64,000 nt of DNA from Micromonospora musae (lineage in GTDB: Bacteria; Actinomycetota; Actinomycetes; Mycobacteriales; Micromonosporaceae). The notes below the pieces were generated by a model. That model was not told where the DNA came from, made no database searches, and was given only the letters and a program-made list of their open reading frames with translations. Below, in pieces: positions 15,235 through 24,508 of the stretch; the stretch's first letter is position 1; every line of letters starts with the position of its first letter. Made by a program: the position numbers and the translations under genes. The stretch spans positions 124,001 to 188,000 of the forward strand of contig NZ_RAZT01000007.1 of the NCBI RefSeq assembly GCF_003626635.1. The letters run 5' to 3'.

Positions 15235-18027
15235 TCACCGCTTGGACGGAGTCACGTAGACCCAGGTGGCCGAATTGTCCTTCGCGCTCTTCTCGATCTT
15301 GATGGAGACGCCGTAGTTGACGCGCATGTCGCCGGGGTTGCCGGTGCCCAGCGTGATGGCGCCACCGCCCAACGTCATGCCGTAGAACTCCGGCGCCGGC
15401 TTCCCGTTCGGGCGGGTCACCCGGGTGGTGTACGCCGCGTTGTTCCGCGAGGGCAGCACGACCGAGGCGTCGCTGTCCCGCGCGTACGGCTGACCGTCAC
15501 GCATCTCGATGCCCGGGTACCAGCCCTTGGCGTCCGTGAAGGTCTTCACCGCCGGCTCCGCACCGAACTTCGTGCAGTACGCGCTGTACGGCTCGCCCGC
15601 CGCCTCCAGGCACTCCTGGAAGGGGTACGTCGGCTTCAGCGAGAACGCCGCGTTCGACGACTGCGGACGGCTCGGCAGGTTGTCCGTCACCGACGGGTCC
15701 TTGACGGCCGCCGTCCCCTTGCGCCGCAGCGGGTCGAAGTGCGAGTCGACGATGAGCAACCCGCCCTTCGCGCCGTAGCTGGGCAGCGAGGTGAGCTGCC
15801 CGGTGACGTGGTTGACGTCGCCGAGGGCGGTGTCCCGGTACCAGACCAGCATGCCCGGGGCGTTGTACGAGATCCGGTCGACCTTCCACGCGTCGCGCGA
15901 GTAGACCGTGTCGTACGCGTACTTCAGGCCCTCGTCGAAGCCGTCGAAGTTGCGCCACTCGGCCAGGTAGTAGTGCGCCTGAACCATGGTGCCGCTGTCG
16001 ATGTTCCAGCCCTCGCCCGTGGTGTCGACCCAGGTGCCGACGGCGGGGGTCCAGCCGTTGGCGCCGTTCTCGACATCGTCACTCCAGGTGGTGGCGCCGC
16101 CGCCGGTGACCGAGAAGTCGTCGGCGAACCAGCCGCGCTCCTCGAAGGCCTCGTCGGTGGCCTGGCGCAGCCGCAGCTGGATGGTCGTGCCCGCGTACGA
16201 CGACAGGTCGACGTAGTCGTGCCGCCAGCCGTCGGTGCTGCCGGTCAGGCCGTACTTCTTGCCACCGAAGTCGTTCATCCGGCCGTTCGGGTCCGGGTAG
16301 TTGTCCGGCGTGGTGACCACGTTGCCGGCCTCGTCGTAGACCTTCTGCTCGGTCCAGGTGGTCCCGCCGTCGGTCGAGACCTCGACGAAGCCGTAGTCCC
16401 AGTCCGCCTCGATGACGTAGTTGTTCCACATCCAGAACTTCGCGTCGGCCGCCGCCGGAACCGCCACCGAACGGGTCAGCCTGACGTCGGCCCACTCCTG
16501 GTCGTTGCCGCTGTGCCACATGTTCGCGCCGCTGTGCGGCTCGGCCAGCGTGCTGACCTTGTCCGGCAGGTCGATCTTGATGCCGTCCTCGGTGCCGACC
16601 GGCGTACGCGAGGTCTGCCCGAGCTCCACGTACTGCGGCCGGGTGCCCGGGGCGACGGTCAGCGGATCGGCCCAGCCGAGCACCCACTTGTCCCAGATAC
16701 CCATGTGGGTGGGGAGCGCCTGGAAGATCTCACCGGAGTGCGAACCCGAGGCCATCAGGTCCCAGAAGTCCACGTCCGAGTCGGCGTTGCCCGAGGTGTC
16801 GTAGAGGTCCGGCAGGCCGAGGTCGTGGCCGAACTCGTGGGCGAAGACGCCCACTCCGGCGTCCTCCGGCTGCACGATGTAGTTCGACACCTGGAGGTCG
16901 GTGCCCGGGATGGTGAAGCCGCCCGGCACCGAGGAGGAGTGCGCCCAGACCGCGTAGACGCCCTGCGCGCCGCCGCCGGAGGACTTGCCCTTGCCGGCGT
17001 GCACCAGCACCAGGTGGTCGATCACGCCGTCGGGCTCGAAGAAGTTGCCGTCCCCGTCCCGGTCTGCCTGGTCCTCGATGTCGTAGTCGGCCCACGGGAA
17101 GTCCGGGTCGGACGTCGCCAGCGTGGTGATCGCGTCGGTGGCGAGCCGGCCGGCGCCGGCCGGGTTGTCCGGGTGGCCGTTCATCGACTGCTCACGCCCG
17201 GCGACCCAGTTGCCGTTCTCGTCCTGGAAGCAGCGGTTCGCCGCGTACCAGGCCTCCGAGTGCGGCACGGTGATCCACGGGCTGGCCTGCCCGTCCACCG
17301 TGTACGCGCCCTTCGACATCTCCAGGTACATGTTGTGCATGGTGCGGCCGGAGAGGTCGATGCCGCGCTTGCCGTCCGGACCCTTCAGGTCCTTGCGCAC
17401 CCGCTCGGTGATGCCGGTCGTGGTGTAGAGCATCTTGTCGTAGTGCGCGGGCGAGAAGTCCGGCACCCACATCGTGTTGTTGTCCTCGTAGCCCAGCTTC
17501 GCCGGGTTCGGGAGGTTGTTGTGCTTCGGCCCGTTCTGCACCGTGCCGGGGACGCAGGTGCGGTCCTCGAAGACCGTCCGCGGCACCATGACGTCGGTGA
17601 AGTCGTCGTTGGCCTGGTCGTTGAACTCCACCAGCAGGGTCAGCAGCTTCGCCTTCTGGGTGCTCGGCGCCTGCTTGATCTTCCGGGGGTTCTTGCCGCT
17701 CTTGATCGACTTGGCCTCGATCTTGGCCAGCTCCCGTGCCGTCACGGGGTTGCCGCGAGCGTGCTTGCGGTCGAACTCACGGATCTTCTCGTGGGCCGGG
17801 GCGTAGACGCCGTCCTTGCCCTTGACCTCGCGGCCATCCGTGTCCGGCTGAACCTCCGGCTCGGCGTAGTTGATGTAGTACTCGTCGGATCCGATCACCG
17901 CCCGCGGTGCCGAGCTGGTCTCGGCGGAGGCGCTGCTCGTCACGGTCAGTGACGTGGCGGCGAGGGCGATGGCGGGCAGCGCGACGAGTAGCCGTCGACG
18001 CCCGCGGGACTGGGGTCGTTTGTTCAT
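15235..18027 (-). CDS. Secreted immune inhibitor A-type M6 metalloprotease (3 of 3)
   Basis: A 930-residue protein from ATG 18027, with GGAG 5 nt upstream. The Sec signal starts MNKRPQSRGRRRLLVALPAI and ends near ASA. The catalytic site is H397-E-F-G-H401-D-L-G-L-P-D-L-Y-D, preceded by the Asp-rich loop DRDGDGNFFEPDGVID. It is about 130-160 residues longer than its two neighbours, mainly in a longer N-terminal pro-region and a C-terminal extension that contains a Cys pair (FQECLEAAGEPYSAYCTKFG). Sequence divergence among the three copies indicates old duplications rather than a recent tandem amplification. It probably acts outside the cell in protein degradation; specific substrates are unknown. 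Confidence 0.9.
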   Translation of the reverse strand: MNKRPQSRGRRRLLVALPAIALAATSLTVTSSASAETSSAPRAVIGSDEYYINYAEPEVQPDTDGREVKGKDGVYAPAHEKIREFDRKHARGNPVTARELAKIEAKSIKSGKNPRKIKQAPSTQKAKLLTLLVEFNDQANDDFTDVMVPRTVFEDRTCVPGTVQNGPKHNNLPNPAKLGYEDNNTMWVPDFSPAHYDKMLYTTTGITERVRKDLKGPDGKRGIDLSGRTMHNMYLEMSKGAYTVDGQASPWITVPHSEAWYAANRCFQDENGNWVAGREQSMNGHPDNPAGAGRLATDAITTLATSDPDFPWADYDIEDQADRDGDGNFFEPDGVIDHLVLVHAGKGKSSGGGAQGVYAVWAHSSSVPGGFTIPGTDLQVSNYIVQPEDAGVGVFAHEFGHDLGLPDLYDTSGNADSDVDFWDLMASGSHSGEIFQALPTHMGIWDKWVLGWADPLTVAPGTRPQYVELGQTSRTPVGTEDGIKIDLPDKVSTLAEPHSGANMWHSGNDQEWADVRLTRSVAVPAAADAKFWMWNNYVIEADWDYGFVEVSTDGGTTWTEQKVYDEAGNVVTTPDNYPDPNGRMNDFGGKKYGLTGSTDGWRHDYVDLSSYAGTTIQLRLRQATDEAFEERGWFADDFSVTGGGATTWSDDVENGANGWTPAVGTWVDTTGEGWNIDSGTMVQAHYYLAEWRNFDGFDEGLKYAYDTVYSRDAWKVDRISYNAPGMLVWYRDTALGDVNHVTGQLTSLPSYGAKGGLLIVDSHFDPLRRKGTAAVKDPSVTDNLPSRPQSSNAAFSLKPTYPFQECLEAAGEPYSAYCTKFGAEPAVKTFTDAKGWYPGIEMRDGQPYARDSDASVVLPSRNNAAYTTRVTRPNGKPAPEFYGMTLGGGAITLGTGNPGDMRVNYGVSIKIEKSAKDNSATWVYVTPSKR

Positions 18028-18244
18028 GCCGCTCCGATCTCGGGCATGGGATGGCGGGACCACGGCCGGCCCGCCATCGATGTGATGTTCATCGAAGCGG
18101 GCGCGGCCGGCGTGAACGTAAATCACGAGAGCACCCGAGCGACAGGGGTCGGAGCCCCCTGTGTCCATTCAGCTTTTTTCGGTTCACCCGACCGACCGAT
18201 GTGACACCGGGTATCGGGTGGTGTCGCAACCCGTAAGAAATGAC

Positions 18245-18276
18245 GGAGGGTGGCGGCCCGTGGGCCACCACCCTCC
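18245..18276 (-). terminator. Terminator after acetyl-CoA synthetase gene
   Basis: GGAGGGTGGCGGCC pairs with GGCCACCACCCTCC across a CGTG loop with one mismatch, 18 bp after the acsA stop. It separates acsA from the leader of the third protease. That leader also holds GACACC/GGTGTC arms at 18203-18208 and 18220-18225. Confidence 0.8.
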
Positions 18277-18293
18277 ATCCGGTACGTCAGAGG

Positions 18294-20285
18294 TCAGTCC
18301 TCATCGGACTTGCCACCGCTCATGCCGGACGCGATGAGGTCCATCACCGAGGAGTCCTGGAGCGTGGTGACGTCACCGAGCGACCGGTTCTCCGCCACGT
18401 CCCGCAGCAACCGACGCATGATCTTGCCGGAGCGGGTCTTCGGCAGCTCGGGCACGAGCAGGATCTGCCGGGGCTTGGCGATCGGGCCGAGGGTCTTCGC
18501 CACGTGGTTACGCAGATCCGCGATGAGCTGCTCGCCCGCCTCGCCCCCGCTCTCCACACTGCCCCGGGGGATCGCGAACGCCACGATCGCCTGTCCCGTC
18601 GTCGGGTCGGTGGCGCCGACCACCGCCGCCTCGGCGACCGACGGGTGGGAGACGAGCGCCGACTCCACCTCCGTCGTCGAGATGTTGTGCCCGGACACCA
18701 GCATCACGTCGTCGACCCGGCCCAGCAGCCAGATGTGCCCGTCGTCGTCCTTCTTCGCGCCGTCACCGGCGAAGTAGACCCAGTCACCCGACCCGCCGCC
18801 CGCGCCGGCCCCGAACCGGGACCAGTACGTCTCGAGGAAACGGTTGTCGTCGCCCCAGACGGTGCGCAGCATCGACGGCCAGGGCTCCTTGAGCACCAGG
18901 TAGCCGCCGCCACCGTTCGGCACCGACTGACCCTGGTCGTCCACCACGTCGGCCACGATGCCCGGCAGCGGCGCCATGGCGCTGCCCGGCTTCGCCTCGG
19001 TCACCCCGGGAAGCGGCGAGACCATGATGGCCCCGGTCTCGGTCTGCCACCAGGTGTCCACGACGGGCAGCTCGCCCCGCCCGACGTGCTGGCGGTACCA
19101 GATCCACGCCTCCGGGTTGATCGGCTCGCCGACGCTGCCCAGCAGCCGCAGCGACGAGAGGTCGTACCCGGCCGGGATGTCCTCGCCCCACTTCATCATG
19201 GTGCGGATCAGCGTCGGCGCGGTGTAGAGGATCGTCACCTGGTACTTGTCGACGATCTCCCAGAATCGGCCCTTGTGCGGGGTGTCCGGGGTGCCCTCGT
19301 ACATCACCTGGGTGGCGCCGTTCGAGAGCGGCCCGTACACGATGTACGAGTGGCCGGTCACCCAGCCGATGTCCGCGGTGCACCAGTAGACGTCGCTCTC
19401 CGGCTTCAGGTCGAAGACCGCGTGCGTGGTGTACGACGCCTGGGTCAGGTGGCCGCCGGTGGTGTGCAGGATGCCCTTCGGCCGGGCCGTGGTGCCGCTG
19501 GTGTAGAGGATGAAGAGCGGGTGCTCGGAGTCGAACGACTCCGCGGTGTGCTCCGGCGAGGCGGTTTCCACCGTCTCGTGCCACCAGTGGTCCTTCTCCG
19601 ACCAGGCGACCTCCTGGCCGGTGCGGCGGACCACCAGCACATGGTCCACCGACGGGCACTTCGCCACCGCCTCGTCCACGGTCGGCTTGAGCGCCGACGG
19701 CTTGCCCCGCCGGTAGCCGCCGTCCGCCGTGATGACCACCTTGGCGCTGGCGTCCTGGATCCGGTTGGTCAGCGCGTCCGCGGAGAAACCGCCGAAGACC
19801 ACGCTGTGCGTCGCGCCGATCCGGGCGCACGCCAGCATCGCGGCGGCCGCCTCCGGAATCATCGGCAGGTAGATCGCCACCCGGTCCCCGGCCGTCACCC
19901 CCAGCTCGGTGAGGGCGTTCGCCGCCTGGCAGGTGAGCTTGTGCAGGTCGGCGTAGGTGAGGGTGCGGGTGTCACCCGGCTCGCCCTCCCAGTGGATCGC
20001 CACCTTGTCGCCCCGACCGGCCTCCACGTGCCGGTCCAGGCAGTTGTACGCCACGTTGAGCCGGCCGCCCACGAACCACTTCGCGAACGGCGCGTTCGAC
20101 CAGTCGAGCGCCTGCTCCCACTGCTGCGACCAGGTCAGCCGCCCGGCCTGTCGCTCCCAGAAAGCCAGCCGGTCGGCCGCCGCCTCGTCGTACGCGTCGG
20201 CCTTCACGTTGGCGTTCGCGGCGAGTTCGGCCGGCGGCGGGAACTGGCGCGTCTCGTTCAGCAAGTTGGCCAATGCCTCGCTCAT
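18294..20285 (-). CDS. acsA: Acetyl-coenzyme A synthetase
   Basis: A 663-residue adenylate-forming enzyme that makes acetyl-CoA from acetate, ATP and CoA through acetyl-AMP in the cytosol. The P-loop-like motif [14 protein letters not shown] (about residues 262-275), WWQTETG and the hinge region [23 protein letters not shown] are all present. Near the C-terminus, [14 protein letters not shown] carries the conserved Lys whose acetylation inactivates this family. Length matches the usual 640-670. It starts at ATG 20285 and is followed by its own hairpin, so it is probably monocistronic. It is divergent from the Fic-like gene at 20508. Confidence 0.97.
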   Translation of the reverse strand: MSEALANLLNETRQFPPPAELAANANVKADAYDEAAADRLAFWERQAGRLTWSQQWEQALDWSNAPFAKWFVGGRLNVAYNCLDRHVEAGRGDKVAIHWEGEPGDTRTLTYADLHKLTCQAANALTELGVTAGDRVAIYLPMIPEAAAAMLACARIGATHSVVFGGFSADALTNRIQDASAKVVITADGGYRRGKPSALKPTVDEAVAKCPSVDHVLVVRRTGQEVAWSEKDHWWHETVETASPEHTAESFDSEHPLFILYTSGTTARPKGILHTTGGHLTQASYTTHAVFDLKPESDVYWCTADIGWVTGHSYIVYGPLSNGATQVMYEGTPDTPHKGRFWEIVDKYQVTILYTAPTLIRTMMKWGEDIPAGYDLSSLRLLGSVGEPINPEAWIWYRQHVGRGELPVVDTWWQTETGAIMVSPLPGVTEAKPGSAMAPLPGIVADVVDDQGQSVPNGGGGYLVLKEPWPSMLRTVWGDDNRFLETYWSRFGAGAGGGSGDWVYFAGDGAKKDDDGHIWLLGRVDDVMLVSGHNISTTEVESALVSHPSVAEAAVVGATDPTTGQAIVAFAIPRGSVESGGEAGEQLIADLRNHVAKTLGPIAKPRQILLVPELPKTRSGKIMRRLLRDVAENRSLGDVTTLQDSSVMDLIASGMSGGKSDED

Positions 20286-20507
20286 CCGTGCTCCTCGTCG
20301 CTCGGGGTGACCTGAGTCTCGTCAGGAGAGGTTAGTCCGGCTGGCCAGGCGAGGCGACCGCCGGGAGTCCGCCCCCGCGCCCAACGGCCCACGTCGCGCG
20401 CCCAACTGCACCCGTGGGTGTGCCCGGCGCGTCCGTCTCCGGTGGTGTCGCTCGCCCCGGCGGCGGTTGGCCGCCGTCGCCCCCACCGGGGTCGCTAGCG
20501 TGACGGG

Positions 20508-21254
20508 GTGACCACCGACCCGCTCGCTCCGCTGCTCGAACTCGCCGACGTCGCCCCCGCCGCGCAGCGGGCCCGGGAACGGTTCGACGAGGCGTTGCGG
20601 CACCGCGCGCTGCGCCGGCACGGGGGACAGGTCACCGGCGAGGTGAGCCTCCGGTCCGCGGTGGCCAGCGCCGCCCTCGAGGGGTACGCGTACGACCGCG
20701 AGGCGGTCCGCGCGGGTACGGTCACCGACCCGGTGCTCCAGGGCGCGCTGCGGGTCGCCGGGGCGCTGCCCGGGCTGACCGAGCTCTGGCCGAAGGCGCC
20801 CCGGCAGGCACTGGCGAGACTGCACGTCCTCGCCGCCCGCGACCTCGTACCCGAACCGGAGCTGGGACGGCCGGTGGCCGATGCCGTGGTCGCCGCCCGC
20901 CTGGACAACCTCGCGGCGCTCGTGGCCGGCGGCACCCGGGTCTCCCCGTTGGTGCTCGCGGCCGTGGTGCACGGCGAACTGCTGGCGCTGCGGCCGTTCG
21001 CCGGCCCGTCCGGCGTGGTCGCCCGCGGCGCGGCCCGACTGGTGCTGCTGGCGAGCGGCACCGACCCGCGCGGCCTGCTCGCCGTGGACGTCGGCCATCA
21101 CGAACGGGAACCCGAGTACGTCGGCTCGGCCGGGGCCTTCGCCACCGGCACCCCGGACGGGCTCCGTTCCTGGTTGCGGCACTACATGACGGCGGTCGAG
21201 GTGGCCGCGGACGAACTCACCCGGATCGGCGACGAGGTGCTGGCGGCGTCCTGA
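20508..21254 (+). CDS. Fic-fold-like protein with degenerate active site
   Basis: A 248-residue all-helical protein starting at GTG 20508. Residues 48-60 read LRSAVASAALEGY, matching the inhibitory-helix pattern S-x-x-x-E-G of Fic proteins (S54 to E58-G59). About 100 residues later, LRPFAGPSGVVARGAARLVL (162-180) aligns with the Fic motif H-P-F-x-x-G-N-G-R-x-x-R, but the catalytic His is Arg162, the Asn is Ser168 and the Arg before x-x-R is Val. It therefore probably keeps the fold but not AMP transfer. It has no signal peptide. It is divergent from acsA. Function is unknown, and the family assignment is from pattern alone. Confidence 0.6.
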   Translation: MTTDPLAPLLELADVAPAAQRARERFDEALRHRALRRHGGQVTGEVSLRSAVASAALEGYAYDREAVRAGTVTDPVLQGALRVAGALPGLTELWPKAPRQALARLHVLAARDLVPEPELGRPVADAVVAARLDNLAALVAGGTRVSPLVLAAVVHGELLALRPFAGPSGVVARGAARLVLLASGTDPRGLLAVDVGHHEREPEYVGSAGAFATGTPDGLRSWLRHYMTAVEVAADELTRIGDEVLAAS

Positions 21255-21273
21255 GAAGGAGGCGATCCGGCCG

Positions 21274-21906
21274 TCAGCTCCGTCGCGTGGCCCGGTTGAT
21301 CCTGCCCTGTAGCGCTCGCCGGGCGATCGGACCGAGGTCGTCGACGACCTCGATGAGCACGGCGAGCTGGTCGAGCGCGGACAGCGCCTGGTCGGCGCCC
21401 GCGCGGTCCACCCCGTCGTAGAGCTCCAGGCCGATGAACGCGGCGGACACGGCCCGGGCCAGCCCGGGCACGTCGGCGACCTCCGCGAACGGGGACCCGT
21501 CGAGGAGCCGGAGCAGGACGATCTTGATTGCGTCCACCCAGAGCTGGAGCGACGCCGCCGTGGGCGCGGCGAGCCGTTCGTCGCCCTGTGCGCCGGCCAG
21601 CATCTGGGCCAGGATCGAGACGTTGCCCAGTTCCCGTTCCTGCTCGTGCAGCTCGCGCCCGACCGCGAGCAGCTCCCGGAGGGAGCGGACCTGCTCCAGG
21701 CTGGCCGACCAGTGCCGCACCCGCTCGGCGGTACTCGCCCGGCAGGCGGCCGTGAGCAGGTCGTCCACGGTGCCGAAGTGGTAGAAGACGAGCGCCTGGT
21801 TCACCCCGGCGGCCGCGGCGATGGTACGGGCCGACACACCGGCGATGCCGTACTGGCGGATCGCGGTGATCGTCCCGTCGAGCAGCCGTTGCTTGGTGTC
21901 GGACAT
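21274..21906 (-). CDS. TetR family transcriptional regulator
   Basis: A 210-residue protein from ATG 21906 (GGAGAG 3 nt upstream). The N-terminal helix-turn-helix is clear: KQRLLDGTITAIRQYGIAGV, then SARTIAAAAGVNQALVFYHFGTVDDLL at about residues 24-50. The remainder is the ligand-binding and dimerisation domain. It is the last gene of a three-gene minus-strand unit (24100 to 21274), and its first 106 bp overlap the 3' end of the preceding gene in another frame. The promoter of that unit carries two copies of a 16-bp palindrome typical of TetR operators, so it most likely represses its own operon. The inducer is unknown. Confidence 0.92.
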   Translation of the reverse strand: MSDTKQRLLDGTITAIRQYGIAGVSARTIAAAAGVNQALVFYHFGTVDDLLTAACRASTAERVRHWSASLEQVRSLRELLAVGRELHEQERELGNVSILAQMLAGAQGDERLAAPTAASLQLWVDAIKIVLLRLLDGSPFAEVADVPGLARAVSAAFIGLELYDGVDRAGADQALSALDQLAVLIEVVDDLGPIARRALQGRINRATRRS

Positions 21907-23165
21907 CGCTCTCCTCGCCGACTCGCCGGATGGGGCGGTGCGATCATCGCATCGCTGACCAGCTGTGCCAGCCAGGTGATCCCCGGCAGTCGCAGCGTCC
22001 AGCCCACCAGGGCCCAGCCCAGGTTGACGTGTTCGAGTGCGCGGGCGACGGCGGCCACCCCCCGATCCGTGTGGCCGTCGCCGCCCGCGTACCCGGCCCG
22101 CCACAGCACCTGCGGGTGCTCCGCCGCGGGTGCGATGGTGAGGTTCACCGGGGCCCGGCGGTCGAGGAAGCGCCAGACCGCCGCGCAGGGGCCGCAGTCG
22201 TCATCGAGCCAGAGGACCGCGGAAGCGCCGGTGGCATACGGTCGCCAGCGCGGCCACCAGTCGTGCACCTGCCGCCGATAGTCCCGCCAACGCAGGCCGT
22301 ACCGCCTCGCGAGGTCGTGTTCCTCGTGTGGCCGGGCCACGGCCGCGCTGAAGGCGACCGCGGTCACCGCCACGGCCACGAGCGCCGGGCTTCGGGTGGC
22401 CGCGGCGACGACCAGGACGAGCGTCACCGCGCCGAGCTGCATGGGGTTCGCCAGGTAGGCGTAGGGGCCGGTGGTGACGAGCCGGCGGGGCGGGTCCCAC
22501 GGGTAGGGCGTGCCGCCGCCCCGGGCCGCGAATTCGCGCACCGCCGCGAGTGCCGGTGCGGCGACCAGCAGTCCAACCTGGGCGACCAGCAGCAACAGGG
22601 GCATGGGCATCGCGCTGAGCCGGGCCCACGACCCGCCGCCCAGCTCGAAGGCCAGCGTGGGTAGGAACCACAGCAGCATCGCGCTGAAGAGACCGACCTG
22701 GAGCAGCGTCCGCGTACGCAGGTGGCGGCGATCGGCGCTGCACCTGCCGAGCAGCTGCGCCGGCAGGGCGACGGCGATCAGGCCGACCGCCTCGCCGACC
22801 AGCCAGTGCGGTCCGAGCCGGACCAGTGGCGTCAGCGCGGGCATCGCGACCGCGTCGAGCCAGAGCAGCAGGCCGAGCGTGAGCGGCAGCGGGAGCACCC
22901 GGCGCAGCAGAACGGGCAGTGGGCCCCACAGGGCAGCCCAGCCGATCCACAGGTCGACCGGCATTCCGCGCCAGGCGCCGCCGACCGGGGCGAAGGCGAA
23001 CCAGCCGGCCAGCCGGGCGGCGTCGTTGAGGGCGGCGATCCCGATCATGCTGACCACGAAGGCCAGCAGAGCGGCGGCTCGGGCGTCGCGACCACGCTCG
23101 AACCCTGCGGCTGCGAGCACCGCCAGCAGCGGTACCGCCAGGGCGAGATAACGGGCAGCCGTCAT
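21801..23165 (-). CDS. Membrane ICMT-like methyltransferase fused to a DUF393 thiol-oxidoreductase domain
   Basis: A 454-residue protein. The N-terminal 210 residues form about seven hydrophobic segments. Residues 230-243 (VTTGPYAYLANPMQ) and 278-290 (RPHEEHDLARRYG) are the signature of isoprenylcysteine carboxyl methyltransferase/PEMT-type membrane methyltransferases. Residues 317-327 (VLWLDDDCGPC) match the D-x-x-C-x-x-C start of DUF393, a thioredoxin-like family. The ATG overlaps the stop of the upstream gene (ATGA), and the 3' end runs 106 bp into the TetR gene, an unusually long same-strand overlap. The substrates of both halves are unknown. A membrane lipid or thiol-modifying role is inference. 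Confidence 0.7.
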   Translation of the reverse strand: MTAARYLALAVPLLAVLAAAGFERGRDARAAALLAFVVSMIGIAALNDAARLAGWFAFAPVGGAWRGMPVDLWIGWAALWGPLPVLLRRVLPLPLTLGLLLWLDAVAMPALTPLVRLGPHWLVGEAVGLIAVALPAQLLGRCSADRRHLRTRTLLQVGLFSAMLLWFLPTLAFELGGGSWARLSAMPMPLLLLVAQVGLLVAAPALAAVREFAARGGGTPYPWDPPRRLVTTGPYAYLANPMQLGAVTLVLVVAAATRSPALVAVAVTAVAFSAAVARPHEEHDLARRYGLRWRDYRRQVHDWWPRWRPYATGASAVLWLDDDCGPCAAVWRFLDRRAPVNLTIAPAAEHPQVLWRAGYAGGDGHTDRGVAAVARALEHVNLGWALVGWTLRLPGITWLAQLVSDAMIAPPHPASRRGERCPTPSNGCSTGRSPRSASTASPVCRPVPSPRPPG

Positions 23166-24100
23166 CGCAGCGTCATCATGTCGAGCAGGTGCTCCACGCC
23201 CTCACCGAGCAACGCGTTCTGCAGGGGACCGAAGTACCAGGACGGGTCGAGACCACGCTCGTACCGCACGGTGACGCGGATCTGCGTACGGTCGGATCCG
23301 GCGGGCTGCCAGCGCAGGTCGGCGTGCCGCCACGTCAGCCAGCGGCCCGTGATCGAGGTGTCTTCCACGAAGCGGAAGCCGAGGTGTCCAGGCTCGTTGA
23401 CCTCGACCTCGGCGAGCAGGTGGCCGCCCGGGCCATGCGCGCTGCCGTGGTATCCGAAGGCCCAGCGATCTCCTGGCTCCACGCCGTCGCCGACGACGTG
23501 CCCGGGTGTCGGAACGCCGAGCAGCCGCAGCGATGCGGACCGGATGGCGGCTGGTCGCGGCCCGGCCGCGATGCGGGCCGCCACCTCCTCGGGCGGCAGG
23601 CCGACGACGCGGGTCACCTCGACGGACTGGACGGGGTCGATCCGCGGCCCGATCCCGCTACCTTCCAGGCCGGGCAGGAGCAGCAGCGGTACGGCGATCA
23701 CGGCGTACGTCCGTGAGGAGCGACGGACCGCCCGGATGAGTGCGGTGCTGCCGTGGGCCACCGCGTAGACCAGCGGCGCGGCGAGTAAGACGCAGATCGC
23801 GCCCTCGTGCAGCGCCACCGCGGCCAGCAGTAGCGCGATGGTGGTGACGCCGAAGACCCGGCCGTGGGACGTGCGCCCGGGGGTGAGGGCGAGCGCCGCG
23901 GCCAGGATCACCGGGAGCGCGACGAAGAGCAGGGCGCTGTCGGCGTGGCCGTCGCGTACCGCCACCGTGAAGACCATCAGGCCGAAGGCCGTGATCAGAC
24001 CGGCCAGGATCCAGTTGGCGATCGTTCTTTCCGGCTTCGGCTCGTCCTGCTCCGGCTTCGGCTCGTCCTGCTCCGGCTTCGGCTCGTCCTGCTCCGGCAT
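23162..24100 (-). CDS. Membrane protein with SRPBCC-like C-terminal domain, first gene of TetR operon
   Basis: A 312-residue protein from ATG 24100 behind GGGGAGG. It begins with three exact copies of a seven-residue acidic repeat (PEQDEPK-type), then has five or so membrane helices between residues 27 and 150. The soluble C-terminal 150 residues (VEVTRVVGLPPEEVAARIAA through QIRVTVRYERGLDPSWYFGP) look like a polyketide-cyclase/START-type (SRPBCC) ligand-binding fold. It is joined to the next gene by an ATGA overlap. Expression should be controlled by the operators at 24116-24166. Function is unknown. Confidence 0.65.
   Translation of the reverse strand: MPEQDEPKPEQDEPKPEQDEPKPERTIANWILAGLITAFGLMVFTVAVRDGHADSALLFVALPVILAAALALTPGRTSHGRVFGVTTIALLLAAVALHEGAICVLLAAPLVYAVAHGSTALIRAVRRSSRTYAVIAVPLLLLPGLEGSGIGPRIDPVQSVEVTRVVGLPPEEVAARIAAGPRPAAIRSASLRLLGVPTPGHVVGDGVEPGDRWAFGYHGSAHGPGGHLLAEVEVNEPGHLGFRFVEDTSITGRWLTWRHADLRWQPAGSDRTQIRVTVRYERGLDPSWYFGPLQNALLGEGVEHLLDMMTLR
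24030..24092 (-). repeat. Three exact copies of a 21-bp coding repeat
   Basis: Identical units at 24030-24050, 24051-24071 and 24072-24092 encode the acidic N-terminal heptapeptide repeat of the membrane protein that starts at 24100. Because 21 is a multiple of three, copy-number changes keep the frame. Confidence 0.9.
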
Positions 24101-24115
24101 GTTTCCTCCCCGTGT

Positions 24116-24166
24116 TTGAGCACTCGCTCAAGACGGAAGCATAGGGAGATTTGAGCGAGTGCTCAA
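24116..24166 (-). promoter_or_regulatory. Promoter with twin TetR-type operators
   Basis: TTGAGCACTCGCTCAA at 24116-24131 and its exact reverse complement at 24151-24166 are two 16-bp sites with arms TTGAGC/GCTCAA, 35 bp centre to centre. On the minus strand the upstream site supplies a -35 (TTGAGC, 24166-24161), followed after exactly 17 bp by TATGCT (24143-24138). The expected transcript start falls at the edge of the second site. Binding of a dimer to either site would block polymerase. The downstream operon ends in a TetR gene, the likely ligand. Confidence 0.85.
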
Positions 24167-24508
24167 GTGGGTTGACGGCGGCGCAGCCGGCTGTGGGCCG
24201 GGCGCGGTCAGGCCTTCGTGGCCGGGGCCGTGGATTGCACGGCTCGGTGCCGGACGGGTGAGGTTGCGCCGCGACGGGTCGCGATGGACTCAGGGCCTTC
24301 CGGTCTGTTTCGCACGGCATGCGCAGCACGCCTGGCGGCGGCCGTCAGCGCTGGGTGCGCCGGCTGGCCGGCGGTCGCGCGGTGGAGGAGCCGGTAGGTG
24401 TGAGCCCGCGGTGGAGGTGCCGGGCCGGAAGTGGCGCGGTCGGGTGCCCGGCATGACAGTGGTGCGGTCTTCGTGACCTGACCGCCCGGGTGGCGGAAGG
24501 GGGTCGAG
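24167..24508. other. Gap without a supported gene
   Basis: Short open frames cross this 340-bp stretch on both strands, but none has a ribosome binding site plus plausible protein composition. No hairpin or RNA gene stands out. Confidence 0.5.

Noticed and set aside
24159..24476. Possible 105-codon plus-strand gene downstream of the twin operators
   Set aside because: No ribosome binding site, its ATG lies inside the operator and the composition is Gly/Arg/Pro-rich; no family resemblance.
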